64,000 nucleotides of DNA, from assembly GCA_031261175.1 (NCBI GenBank), contig JAISJW010000014.1:1-64000 (forward strand), in the 5' to 3' direction. Made by a program: the position numbers and the translations under genes. The notes below the pieces were generated by a model that was given only the letters and a program-made list of their open reading frames with translations, was not told the origin of the DNA and did not search any database. The stretch comes from Lactobacillales bacterium. GTDB taxonomy: Bacteria > Bacillota > Bacilli > Lactobacillales > Streptococcaceae. The stretch's first letter is position 1. The number at the start of each line of letters is the position of its first letter. Shown here one piece after another: positions 35,864-44,205 of this stretch.

Positions 35864-37552
35864 TCATCTCCAATTCGGAGACTTGGAATTATTACTCGCT
35901 GTAACCACACCACCTCTACCGTCTTCAAAAATATATCCTACTTTTCTAAAAGAGATAACTCCGCGGCGCAAGATCTTAACCTCAATACCCTCATAGCTGA
36001 ACTCCTCGAATGATAACTCATGGAAAGTAAATTCATCAAATCCAAATTCTTCATGTTCGAACTCTAAAAAATCGAATGATTCTAATCCCAATTCTTTCCA
36101 AACTTCATCTGGCAATTCATAATTCTGATCAACTCGCATAAAGAAAAACCATCCGATAGCAAGGATTGGTGCGGCTATTATTAACACTAATCCCATCGTT
36201 GCAATTGATGCGGCCGCCGTTGCGGCAAGCAATCCTGATGCAGCTAAAGCATAGGCCGCTCCGCTAAGTGCGGCAGTGACAGCTCCTATACCAACTGCTC
36301 CTATCGGATCATAAGTCCAACCTGTTTTTACAGAAACTGCCATGGATAGTTTTTGGATGCCATACATGGCAAAGCCTATGACAGCAGCTCCAACTAATGA
36401 GCCAACAATTGAACTCATGATTCCTAAAACTGTACCTAAAATCCCTGACATTACTGACTCTGTTACCAATGCAGTTATTAATGCATTAGCCAAAGTCGCA
36501 CCTAATATCCCGCCAGTAGATACCAGAGCATCCTTCACAAATGTTTGAACAAGTTCTTCTTGTGTTATTTTCCCTTGACTAACCTTTATCCAACCTTGAA
36601 TAGCAGACCACGCTAACATAACAATAGCAACTATTGCACCTATGTTTTCAGTTACTGCTTTAGCAGCGGCTTCTGCAGCATCTCTAGATGCTTCTTTAGC
36701 AACATGTTCTGCCACCATTTCAAACACTTTAGAAGATAAATAACCTAAAACCATTGCCTCGCCAGTAGCAGTGGCAACTATCTTTCCTGATTTCAAAAGT
36801 CGGGTTTTGCTGATTTCACCTTCTTCAATCAATTCTTCTAGCAATGCGACTAATTCTTTCGCTGTAGAAATTCCAAAGCCCATTCCACCCGCATTTAAAG
36901 CTTCTTTTATGGATTGTAGGTTGCTGTTCAACGCACGATTAACCTCTTTATCGGAAATATTCTTTTTTAGAGCATCTCCATTAGCAAGAGAATTAGCTTG
37001 TTTTTTTGTAACGCCTGAGCCTTTAGATTTTAGTGCTAATTGAGCTTGAGCCTTCTGCTGCGGTGTAGATTTTGGACTACTTAATACTTCGTTCGCCTTT
37101 TTGTGGATTGCATCAACAAAATCATCAAAAATATATGGCGTTTGTTTTCCGTATTTTAGTTTTCCTCCCTCCAATTTTGTTATTGCCTTATAAGCATTTT
37201 CTGGATTTTTACATCCTTTAAAATTAACGGCCTTGCCACTAATAATCGCATCTGGTTGGGCATACTTGTTGAACCCTTCGGTAACAACAAAACCAGCATT
37301 TCGTTTTCCAGCGACAATTGATTTCACATGTTTTATGTTATCAACTGCTACGCCTGCTGATTCTAGGTCGAAGCCAGCTCTGCTAACAAGTTCATTATTG
37401 GCATACTTGACGTTCAATTCAGCAATCTGGTTTTGGGCATCGTTTATGAATTCCCAAACCTTCAGCCTCGTATCTATTGGTATTGCATAAGCCGCACCCA
37501 TAGCACTCGAATTATCCCATCCTTCAGCGAAAGCTGCTTTTCTTTTATCCAT
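35864..37552 (-). CDS. Unrecognised 562-aa membrane protein with pentapeptide-like tail
   Basis: I do not recognise this family. Residues 1-260 are soluble and basic/helical, starting MDKRKAAFAEGWDNSSAMG. About 260-470 is Ala/Gly-rich with several hydrophobic helices of glycine-zipper type (GTVLGIMSSIVGSLVGAAVI), as in pore-forming or membrane-inserting proteins. Near 490-520 comes a run of five pentapeptides of the form E-F/L-x-aromatic-x (EFEHE, EFGFD, EFTFH, ELSFE, EFSYE), then GIEVKILRRG. It is AT-richer than the core and contains no GGCAAGT. The start is one base after the stop of the 232-aa gene, so the two are coupled. Candidate effector of a defence or toxin module; speculative. Confidence 0.75.
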   Translation of the reverse strand: MDKRKAAFAEGWDNSSAMGAAYAIPIDTRLKVWEFINDAQNQIAELNVKYANNELVSRAGFDLESAGVAVDNIKHVKSIVAGKRNAGFVVTEGFNKYAQPDAIISGKAVNFKGCKNPENAYKAITKLEGGKLKYGKQTPYIFDDFVDAIHKKANEVLSSPKSTPQQKAQAQLALKSKGSGVTKKQANSLANGDALKKNISDKEVNRALNSNLQSIKEALNAGGMGFGISTAKELVALLEELIEEGEISKTRLLKSGKIVATATGEAMVLGYLSSKVFEMVAEHVAKEASRDAAEAAAKAVTENIGAIVAIVMLAWSAIQGWIKVSQGKITQEELVQTFVKDALVSTGGILGATLANALITALVTESVMSGILGTVLGIMSSIVGSLVGAAVIGFAMYGIQKLSMAVSVKTGWTYDPIGAVGIGAVTAALSGAAYALAASGLLAATAAASIATMGLVLIIAAPILAIGWFFFMRVDQNYELPDEVWKELGLESFDFLEFEHEEFGFDEFTFHELSFEEFSYEGIEVKILRRGVISFRKVGYIFEDGRGGVVTASNNSKSPNWR

Positions 37553-37553
37553 A

Positions 37554-38252
37554 TCAATTCTCCAAGAATTCTTTTAAATCCCCGTTCATAAATAGCTCTG
37601 TTAATGCTAATTCAAACATCGCATCTTTTGCGTCTTGACCCCTGACCTTTTGTCCAATTACCGCTAAGAGTTCCGCCGATGCTTCAACCGCTTTCCCATA
37701 AGCTTTTATTCCTACTGATAACAAGTCACCCAAAACAGGTTTTGCTTTTTCTTTTTGATACTCTAATTGGATGGTGCTGTTTTTTATTTCTTGATCAGAA
37801 ATACTGATTTGCGTCCCAGCTATATTAGGGAAATTTAGAAATTTGTTTTTATATCCATAAAGCTTCTCAAACGATTCTGTAAATTTATCGTCGACATCAG
37901 AATCTCGCCATATTATTAGTTTATTGCCTACCCAACCGTACTTCACACCATTGTCATTATACTTTATATTAACTAGCTTTCTTAGTGTCTTTGTATCATC
38001 GGTATCACCAATATAAATTCGCTTAGATTTTGATGGCACACGCCATTTGTTATCTTTCCAAAGGTTCCCTGTCCAAAAGCCAGGATTAGCTCCTTTTCCA
38101 ATATTTTCTTTGCTTTCAAAAACAGACGTTAACAACGCCTCGAAAAAATCTTTGTATAAGCGGCATTCATCGTTATCATGGTAAATAATGTGTAAATCGC
38201 GAATTTGAAGTTGAGCCTCAACTACTTGTTCTTGTGCTTGTTCTGCTTTCAT
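37554..38252 (-). CDS. Unrecognised 232-aa protein, partner of the 562-aa membrane protein
   Basis: No family recognised. The start MKAEQAQEQVVEAQLQIRDL is helical. The middle (about 60-125) has KRIYIGDTDDTKTLRKLVN and YGWVGNKLIIWRDSDVDD, a possible alpha/beta domain with several Asp. The C-terminal third is helical (LGDLLSVGIKAYGKAVEASAELLAV). GGAGG precedes the ATG at 38252 by seven bases; an in-frame ATG at 38324 lies within the promoter. It has its own promoter, and the membrane protein gene follows at once, so the two form a separate operon in the island. Confidence 0.75.
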   Translation of the reverse strand: MKAEQAQEQVVEAQLQIRDLHIIYHDNDECRLYKDFFEALLTSVFESKENIGKGANPGFWTGNLWKDNKWRVPSKSKRIYIGDTDDTKTLRKLVNIKYNDNGVKYGWVGNKLIIWRDSDVDDKFTESFEKLYGYKNKFLNFPNIAGTQISISDQEIKNSTIQLEYQKEKAKPVLGDLLSVGIKAYGKAVEASAELLAVIGQKVRGQDAKDAMFELALTELFMNGDLKEFLEN

Positions 38253-38295
38253 TGTCTTTCCTCCGAAATCTATTCTGTTATAATTATGTATTTTA

Positions 38296-38324
38296 ACTAT
38301 ACACCCATAATTAACTTTCGTCAA
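38296..38324 (-). promoter_or_regulatory. Promoter of the 232-aa/562-aa operon
   Basis: On the minus strand TTGACG, 17-base spacer ending GTG, TATAGT. Confidence 0.75.
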
Positions 38325-38348
38325 GAAATCATCTGTTCCTTAAAAGAC

Positions 38349-38376
38349 AAAAAAAGAGCTCAAAGCTGAACTCTTT
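38349..38376 (-). terminator. Terminator after serine recombinase
   Basis: AAAGAGCTC pairs with GAACTCTTT (one G-T); on the minus strand a T7 run follows. Confidence 0.8.
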
Positions 38377-38390
38377 TACAATAGAAGAAA

Positions 38391-39965
38391 CTAGACAGTG
38401 ATTTTCGTGCCGTCTTTAAAGTTGAAGATTAGTTCGTCCTTGGTGATTACCTCAACGAAATCAATAAGCACTGCCCAAACTTCCTCGTCAAACTCAGTTA
38501 TAAGATTCAGTTTTGACAGGTCGCTTAGGAATATTTCAATTTGCTCTCGACGTCCTTTTCGCAAGGTAATCTCAGCTTCCACTGCCGTCAATTGCTTTTC
38601 GGCTGCTTCTAACCTTAAAATAAGATTGTTATATTTTACTTCGTATTCACTTTGGTTAATCGGTCGCCGAGCATTATCATTAATGGACTCGTTGATGAGC
38701 GAGTCGAGAATGTCGACTTCGTTGCTTAATTCGACTGACTGCTTGCTTAGTTCTTCAGTTGAGAACAGTAGTTCTTTGACTTCGTTGAAGTTGTCGATCA
38801 TATTGCTCTTATCACCTATTAGCTGGTTAACCGCCTTGATAAATTTCTCTTTAACAAAGTCATCATCAAGATGAGGCGTCGAGCACTTTTTGCCCCGTGA
38901 ATATTTTTTGTTGCATTGCCAAATGCGACGTTTGTATTTGCTGTTCGAATGCCAGACTTTCGATCCATACCAACTGCCGCAATCGCCGCATTTTATCCGA
39001 CTGGAAAGAGCGTGTACACAGTTTCTTCTTTGCTCTTCCGTAGCTCTAAGGGCTATCTGATTCTGAACCAAATCAAATACTTTTGGGTCAATTATTGCAT
39101 CATGATTTTTGGTGATGTAGTATTGCGGCAGTTCGCCTTCATTGCGCTTCATCTTCTTCGTCAGGAAGTCAGTTGTAAAGCTCTTTTGAAGCAACGCATC
39201 GCCTTTGTATTTTTCATTAGATAGAATGCTGCTAATCACCGTAGTAGTCCAATTAGTTTTCCCTCCCGGCGTTGGGATGCCTTCAGCAGTCAGTTGATTG
39301 GCTATTGCAACGGTGGATTGTCCCTTGAGAAACAATCCATAAATTCGCCTGACAATTTTAGCTTGTTTTTCGTTGATGACCGGATTGCCGTCATCGCCTT
39401 TATCATATCCAAGGAAATGAGCGTATGGCATATTGACCTTGCCGTCAGCAAATGATTTCCTTTTACCCCACGCACAATTTTCAGAAATGGATCGTGATTC
39501 TTCTTGGGCTAACGAACTCATAATTGTTATAAGTAGTTCGCCTTTGGAATCGAGCGTCCAGATGTTCTCCTTCTCGAAATAAATCTCGACACCTTTTCCT
39601 TTTAATTGCCTCACGGTTGTTAGGCTATCGACAGTGTTCCGAGCAAATCGACTAACGGACTTGGTTACAATTAGGTCTATTTTACCAGACAAGGCATCAG
39701 CGACCATGCGCTTGAAGCCTTCGCGCCTTTTGGTGCTTGTACCCGTGATTCCTTCATCGGTATAAACTTCAACAAACTCCCAGTCACCTCGTCCTTTAAT
39801 AAATGTAGTATAGTAATCTACCTGAGCTTCATAACTAGAAAACTGCTCATCTTTATCTGTAGATACTCGAGCATATCCTGCTACTCGACGTTTTTTGATT
39901 TCACCTGACGAAAGCCTCGCTTCCGCTTTTCTGGCTGCAGGTATTTTAACCACTCTTTTGGCCAT
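38391..39965 (-). CDS. Large serine recombinase
   Basis: 524-aa site-specific recombinase of the resolvase/TnpX/Ccr type. The catalytic domain (about 25-165) has Ser35 in GYARVSTDKDEQFSS and the Arg-rich KSVSRFARNT. The recombinase domain follows from about 180. The zinc beta-ribbon (about 320-370) has CGDCGSWYG and CNKKYSRGKKCSTPH. A coiled coil and C-terminal strand region close the protein. It begins 85 bases inside the upstream FRG-recombinase gene, the overlapping layout typical of multi-recombinase elements. Looks intact and is the likely driver of island excision and integration. Attachment sites were not identified. Confidence 0.93.
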   Translation of the reverse strand: MAKRVVKIPAARKAEARLSSGEIKKRRVAGYARVSTDKDEQFSSYEAQVDYYTTFIKGRGDWEFVEVYTDEGITGTSTKRREGFKRMVADALSGKIDLIVTKSVSRFARNTVDSLTTVRQLKGKGVEIYFEKENIWTLDSKGELLITIMSSLAQEESRSISENCAWGKRKSFADGKVNMPYAHFLGYDKGDDGNPVINEKQAKIVRRIYGLFLKGQSTVAIANQLTAEGIPTPGGKTNWTTTVISSILSNEKYKGDALLQKSFTTDFLTKKMKRNEGELPQYYITKNHDAIIDPKVFDLVQNQIALRATEEQRRNCVHALSSRIKCGDCGSWYGSKVWHSNSKYKRRIWQCNKKYSRGKKCSTPHLDDDFVKEKFIKAVNQLIGDKSNMIDNFNEVKELLFSTEELSKQSVELSNEVDILDSLINESINDNARRPINQSEYEVKYNNLILRLEAAEKQLTAVEAEITLRKGRREQIEIFLSDLSKLNLITEFDEEVWAVLIDFVEVITKDELIFNFKDGTKITV

Positions 39966-41269
39966 ATCAATTTCTCCCCTCTGTAAAGAATAAATTCCAA
40001 ACTAGAATCTTCCTTGACGTTTATTCTCTCAACTTCATCAGAAAACATATCCGCATCGAACGCTTTGAGCTTCAGCAACTTGCAAGCAACCATCATTAAA
40101 TCTGACTCCTGATATTTTCGACTGTCGCACGAGACGTTTCGCAGATATTTGTTTGTCCGACAACCCCAGTTAATGTTAGTTGCTGACCTAGCGCACCGAT
40201 GATATTTCTCGCCACAGCACTCACAATACAACTTCCCCGTAAATGGGTAAGTCTTGTAATTCTCTCGATTACGTTTTTCATACTCAATCAGAGTTTGCTC
40301 ATAAACATCTCGCGAGATAATACCCTTATGGTGGTCTTTGAAGTAGTATTGAGGCAATTCCCCGCGATTAACAACCGAACGCTTGGTGATTGGATCTTCG
40401 TTATAAAACTTCTGGAATAGCCTATCACCAACATAAGCCTCATTTTTCAATATCCTCTTTACGTTGCAATAGTTAAAATGACATCCAGCAACTGTAGTGA
40501 ACCCTTGCTGTCTCCTTATTCTCTCTGTGGCTTTTGCGGGGATTATCAAGTGAGCTTTGTTTAAATCGTTATAAATTTTGATTGGATAAATTAACCTTTC
40601 TCTTACCCGAGCACACTGATTTAGTCGCTCCATAAATTCGCTAACATTTTCAAAATAAGCTGTACTCTTTTTTACATTTTTTTCAAATTTATCCATGTCA
40701 TATTTTTCGTACCTTTCACGAAATTCAGGTGATAAACTTTCATTTGCCGCTAGAAAGTCGTTTATTACATCTTGTGGCATGAAATTTAGCGCCGATTTTA
40801 TTGCCGCCGTATGCCCAGTATCAAATTTTTCGTTTTTAACAGACGTTCTGTATATGTATACGTATCCATCTTCTTTTTCATCTACTGTACCATCAAAAGC
40901 AACAACTGCCATATATAGAGCAATTAAAGGGTTACTAGATACATCCAACATCCTAGTTTTAGCTTCATAATGTTGCAGCTCGGATATTAATCTAAACAAT
41001 GACGCATTTTCTTGGTAATCATCACGCCCCAGTTCACTAAGCAAAGTCCTGTAGTAATACTCGCTTCCGCTTTTGAATAATTCATATTTTACATATAACG
41101 AAGGAATTCGATTTTCGTAATAGCTACACTCTCCTCTGAAATAAAGATTTTGTTTACCTTTATTATCTTCTTTTTCTACCGCTTCATTTAACTTTTGTAT
41201 TTTATCCAAAAAGTCAGCAACAGATTCTACAGTGATATAATCATTACCTTCGGTTACTTGATTTTTCAT
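39881..41269 (-). CDS. FRG-domain protein fused to serine-recombinase C-terminal half
   Basis: 462-aa chimera. Residues about 20-255 are an FRG domain: NLYFRGECSYYENRIPSLY near 43, FRLISELQHYEAKTRMLDVSSNPLIALY near 96-123, closing IIPAKATERIRRQQG. From about 265 it becomes the recombinase/zinc-ribbon half of a large serine recombinase: YCNVKRILKNEAYVGDRL, GELPQYYFKDHHKGIISRD, YCECCGEKYHR and GCRTNKYL...CDSR. The catalytic Ser domain is absent. The frame is open throughout. The ATG at 41269 follows GGAGACAAAT, and the promoter lies in repeat copy R1. The end overlaps the intact recombinase by 85 bases. Either a functional fusion (DNA-bound FRG effector) or the product of insertion into a recombinase gene. 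Confidence 0.85.
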   Translation of the reverse strand: MKNQVTEGNDYITVESVADFLDKIQKLNEAVEKEDNKGKQNLYFRGECSYYENRIPSLYVKYELFKSGSEYYYRTLLSELGRDDYQENASLFRLISELQHYEAKTRMLDVSSNPLIALYMAVVAFDGTVDEKEDGYVYIYRTSVKNEKFDTGHTAAIKSALNFMPQDVINDFLAANESLSPEFRERYEKYDMDKFEKNVKKSTAYFENVSEFMERLNQCARVRERLIYPIKIYNDLNKAHLIIPAKATERIRRQQGFTTVAGCHFNYCNVKRILKNEAYVGDRLFQKFYNEDPITKRSVVNRGELPQYYFKDHHKGIISRDVYEQTLIEYEKRNRENYKTYPFTGKLYCECCGEKYHRCARSATNINWGCRTNKYLRNVSCDSRKYQESDLMMVACKLLKLKAFDADMFSDEVERINVKEDSSLEFILYRGEKLIWPKEWLKYLQPEKRKRGFRQVKSKNVE

Positions 41270-41324
41270 ATTTGTCTCCTGCTCTTAGTATTGGTTCTTC
41301 ACTGTGTAGGTGAAGAACCAGCCT

Positions 41325-41460
41325 GTTTTTGGCCTAGGCCAAATTGCGATTTTGCATTTTCAATCCCGTGAAAACGCTTTATAAAATTATTATACTCCCA
41401 TCATGATTTTTCTGCAAATTATTGTCGGCGCGTTTACAAATTATTTTCATAACGAAAAAG
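41325..41460 (-). repeat. Island promoter repeat R1
   Basis: 136 bp nearly matching R2 at 44,775-44,908. In minus-strand order it holds a conserved 45-bp segment (with AAACGCGCCGACAATAATT), -35 TTGCAG (41417-41412), 17 bases, -10 TATAAT (41394-41389), a cre-like TGAAAACGCTTT on the plus strand, and the palindrome TTTGGCCTAGGCCAAA (41328-41343). It drives the FRG-recombinase gene. Confidence 0.85.
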
Positions 41461-41480
41461 AACTCAAAACTGAGCTCTTT
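41455..41480 (-). terminator. Terminator after truncated recombinase
   Basis: AAAGAACTC (41457-41465) pairs with GAGCTCTTT (41472-41480); its T run on the minus strand runs straight into R1. The stem is nearly the same as the terminator at 38,349. Confidence 0.75.
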
Positions 41481-41495
41481 TATAATAGAAAAAAT

Positions 41496-42680
41496 CTATG
41501 CATCAACCTTCGTGCCGTCTTTGAAGTTGAAGATTAGTTCGTCTTTGTCGATTACCTCAACGAAATCGATTAGCGCTATCCAGACTTCTTCGTCGAATAT
41601 TTCTAAAACTTCCAATCCATTCAGATTGTCAAGAAATATTTCAGTTGAAGCAAAGCGGGCTTTGTTCAATTGGATTTCGGAAGTGGTGGATGCTTGTTTT
41701 GATCTTGCCGTTTCTAATCTGGTGATTAAATCGTTGTATTTACCTTCATAGTCAGTTTGGTTCAATGGGCGACTGGCGTTGGCGGTGATGAGGTCGTTTA
41801 TCAAGGAGTCGATGCCTGCTATCTCGGCGGCAAGGTCAAGCGATTGCTTTTCTAATTCCGCGGTCGAGAATAAGACTTCCTTGATTTCATCAAACTCATC
41901 AATGATCCGCGACTTGTCGCCGATTAATTTATTTACTGCCACTAGAAATCCGTTCTTAATTGCCTCATCAGTTACATGAGGAGCGCTGCATTTTGCTCCG
42001 CGGTCGCCGCGGATGTATTTGTGGTTGCATTGCCAGACCTTTCGGCGGTGTTTGTCGGTGGAGTGCCATGTTTTCGAGCCATACCAGCCGCCGCATTCGC
42101 CACATTTGATGCGTTGGGAGAAGGCGTGGGGCATTTGGCCTTTTCGTGCGTCTGACTTTCTAAGGGCGAGTTGGGTTTGGACGAGGTCGAATGTCGCTGG
42201 GTCGATGATGGCCTCATGGTTTTTGGTGATGTAGTATTGCGGGAGTTCGCCTTCGTTGACTTTCTTCTTTTTGGTGAGGAAGTCGGTGGTGTAAGATTTT
42301 TGCAGCAGGGCGTCGCCTTTGTATTTCTCGTTGGCGAGGATGCTTTGGACGGTGGAGACCGCCCAATTGGTCTTGCCAGCTGGAGTCGGGATTTTCTGCG
42401 CTGTCAGGTATCGGGCGATAGCTGATGCCGACTTGCCTTTCAGGAACATGGCGTAAATCAGGCGAACGATTTCGGCCTGTTTCGGGTTGATGACGGGGTT
42501 GCCGTCCGCGCCGCGGTCGTAGCCGAGGAAGGTTTTGAAGGGAAGGCTGACCTTGCCGTCGGCGAAGGCTTTGCGTTTGCCCCATGTGCAGTTCTCGGAA
42601 ATCGAACGCGATTCTTCTTGGTGTTCGTGCCGGTGATGACCGCGTGCTTGAATTAATTTATGCCATGCTGCGTTGCACAA
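41496..42680 (-). pseudogene. Serine recombinase lacking its catalytic domain
   Basis: From EESRSISENC onward (42623 down) it is a close paralogue of the intact recombinase (for example GELPQYYITKNH, CGECGGWYGSKTWHS, NFKDGTK). Upstream, the catalytic domain is gone. Just before the junction, a shifted frame on the minus strand reads ITGTNTKK, matching ITGTSTKR of the intact copy, so about 85 codons were deleted out of frame. The open frame could start at 42680 but has no ribosome site. The one GGCAAGT motif of the island is inside it (42428). Its GC content is higher than the intact copy, suggesting a separate origin. Confidence 0.85.
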
Positions 42681-42823
42681 ATTTATCAGGTATCGTCTGA
42701 TAAGTTCGAAAATACAACAAGAGAAAAAGACCGTCGAAGCGATCTACTCATACACTTTTTAGCTGTTTGTTCAGCGCTGGCATGGGTTTAGATGGTCTCC
42801 ATACCGACCAATTAATGATATTT

Positions 42824-43633
42824 CTACACGATGATAGCTTCGCAATCTGCTAAAAAACTTTTATCTTCATCACTCAGACCGTCATAATATTCTGATGATT
42901 TTATTTTTGAACAAATTTCTTTTAAACCCGCAACCTCTACGCTAGACCATTCACCAAACATAATGTTGTCAATCAATTCGATAGGGTTAACATCTACATC
43001 ATTTTCGGAATTATAAATTTCTTCATCAGCTCTGTTGTATAACGAAACCGTCTTGAACGCATCGGTTTCTATCAAAGTCACCAAGTTAGCCGATAATGAC
43101 TTAACGATTAGATCGTGATGTTCTTTAGGCGTCGCTCTAGCGAATTCATCGCCTTCGGAACGTCCAAGTATATATCGCAAAATTGTACTAGCATAAGAAA
43201 TTTCAGGTTTGACAATTTTTACATCTAAATCCACTGAATAACCTTTGTTTTGCAACTCTCTTGCCGTCTTCAATGGAACTTCAGCAGTACGAAGCGTACC
43301 TTCAATCACTAAATTATATTTGAGCTTACTCAACTCGTTGATTAACGCTTCAGTCATTTCTCCAGCAAATTTACTTTTGTATTTGACACTGTCAACTCCA
43401 TAAAGAGCATCCAATTCATCGCTATTAGGATGTTGATTGCGGAACTTATCGCCGTCGATTACGATCGCATTTTTATTCAAACGATTACCTAGTCGTGCTT
43501 TGCCAGCTCCGCTTTGTCCGCCTAGAACATAAGCGCAAAGAGATTCCGTCGGCGTAGCAGATAGCTGCAAACGTTCGAGATTGATTTCAAACTCCGCGAC
43601 AAACTCCGCGTTCGAATATTGTTCTAATCCCAT
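42824..43633 (-). CDS. Zeta/PezT-type toxin kinase with altered Walker A
   Basis: 269-aa zeta-toxin family protein (UDP-N-acetylglucosamine kinase in characterised members). Walker A reads GGQSGAGKARLGNRL near 37-51: the Thr/Ser that should follow Lys is Ala. The substrate motif VIDGDKFRNQHPN near 55-67, VIEGTLRTAEVPLKTARELQ near 106-125 and the lid Arg region ILRYILGRSEGDEFARATP are otherwise typical. The ATG overlaps the antitoxin stop by one base. The Ala change may have disabled the kinase; sequence alone cannot settle this. Confidence 0.87.
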   Translation of the reverse strand: MGLEQYSNAEFVAEFEINLERLQLSATPTESLCAYVLGGQSGAGKARLGNRLNKNAIVIDGDKFRNQHPNSDELDALYGVDSVKYKSKFAGEMTEALINELSKLKYNLVIEGTLRTAEVPLKTARELQNKGYSVDLDVKIVKPEISYASTILRYILGRSEGDEFARATPKEHHDLIVKSLSANLVTLIETDAFKTVSLYNRADEEIYNSENDVDVNPIELIDNIMFGEWSSVEVAGLKEICSKIKSSEYYDGLSDEDKSFLADCEAIIV

Positions 43634-43908
43634 TAAGCCGCCTTCTTCGTTGCGTTCGGCAATACGGCAATATATTCTTTCAGATATCGCAAGTGAGCCC
43701 GCAAGCCATCAAGTTCGCTGTCCGACATAGCTTCTAACTTGTTCCAATCGGCCAAAAGCGCTATTTTTTTGTACAAAACGACTAATGAGTTGGCGCTATC
43801 TTTAATCGAAATTCCGTTGCGTGTCATGTATCGAGCAAGGCTATTTCCGACATTGTTAATCGATTCGCTTAGTACTTCTATCTCAATTAATCTAACTTCG
43901 TTATTCAT
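43633..43908 (-). CDS. Epsilon/PezA-like antitoxin
   Basis: 91-aa helical protein upstream of the zeta toxin, the usual antitoxin-first order and about the size of epsilon (90 aa). Sequence similarity to known antitoxins is not obvious to me; the call rests on position and size. AGGAGG lies six bases before the ATG. No helix-turn-helix domain as in full PezA is seen. Confidence 0.7.
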   Translation of the reverse strand: MNNEVRLIEIEVLSESINNVGNSLARYMTRNGISIKDSANSLVVLYKKIALLADWNKLEAMSDSELDGLRAHLRYLKEYIAVLPNATKKAA

Positions 43909-43946
43909 AAAAAGCCTCCTGATTTATTTCTGCATTTTATAGTAGC

Positions 43947-43975
43947 ATTATATCATAGATAGCTGTATAAATCAA
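43947..43975 (-). promoter_or_regulatory. Promoter of the epsilon-zeta pair
   Basis: On the minus strand TTGATT, 17-base spacer, TATAAT, 39 bases before the ATG. Confidence 0.8.
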
Positions 43976-44048
43976 TTTTCCGGAAATTCAATTAGAAAAT
44001 CACACCACTACCCGAGTGCGGTCTTTAATCCCTAACTCTATTCACCTA

Positions 44049-44105
44049 ATGCTTTTTCTGCAAATTATTGTCGGCGCGTTTACAAATTATTTTCATAACG
44101 AAAAA
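44049..44105 (-). repeat. Island promoter repeat R3 (partial)
   Basis: 57 bp matching the upstream part of R1 almost exactly, including the -35 TTGCAG (44063-44058), then diverging. At -10 spacing only TAGAGT is left and the palindrome is missing. The 297-bp gap 43,909-44,205 holds this, the epsilon-zeta promoter and otherwise nothing recognisable. Confidence 0.8.
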
Positions 44106-44205
44106 GCCATCAGCTCGTGATGACCTTGATTCCTTTTGTTAGTACATTGAACGTGCAACTATCAATGCGATCGTTCCATGCCGATAATCGACAGATAACT
44201 CATCC

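Noticed and set aside
35647..35928. 93-codon minus-strand frame downstream of the 562-aa gene
   Set aside because: It overlaps the end of that gene in another frame, crosses its terminator and has no ribosome site.
38391..42680. Precise attachment sites of the serine recombinase
   Set aside because: No convincing short inverted site with a shared core was found at both island edges; R1-R3 are promoter repeats and cannot be called att sites from sequence alone.
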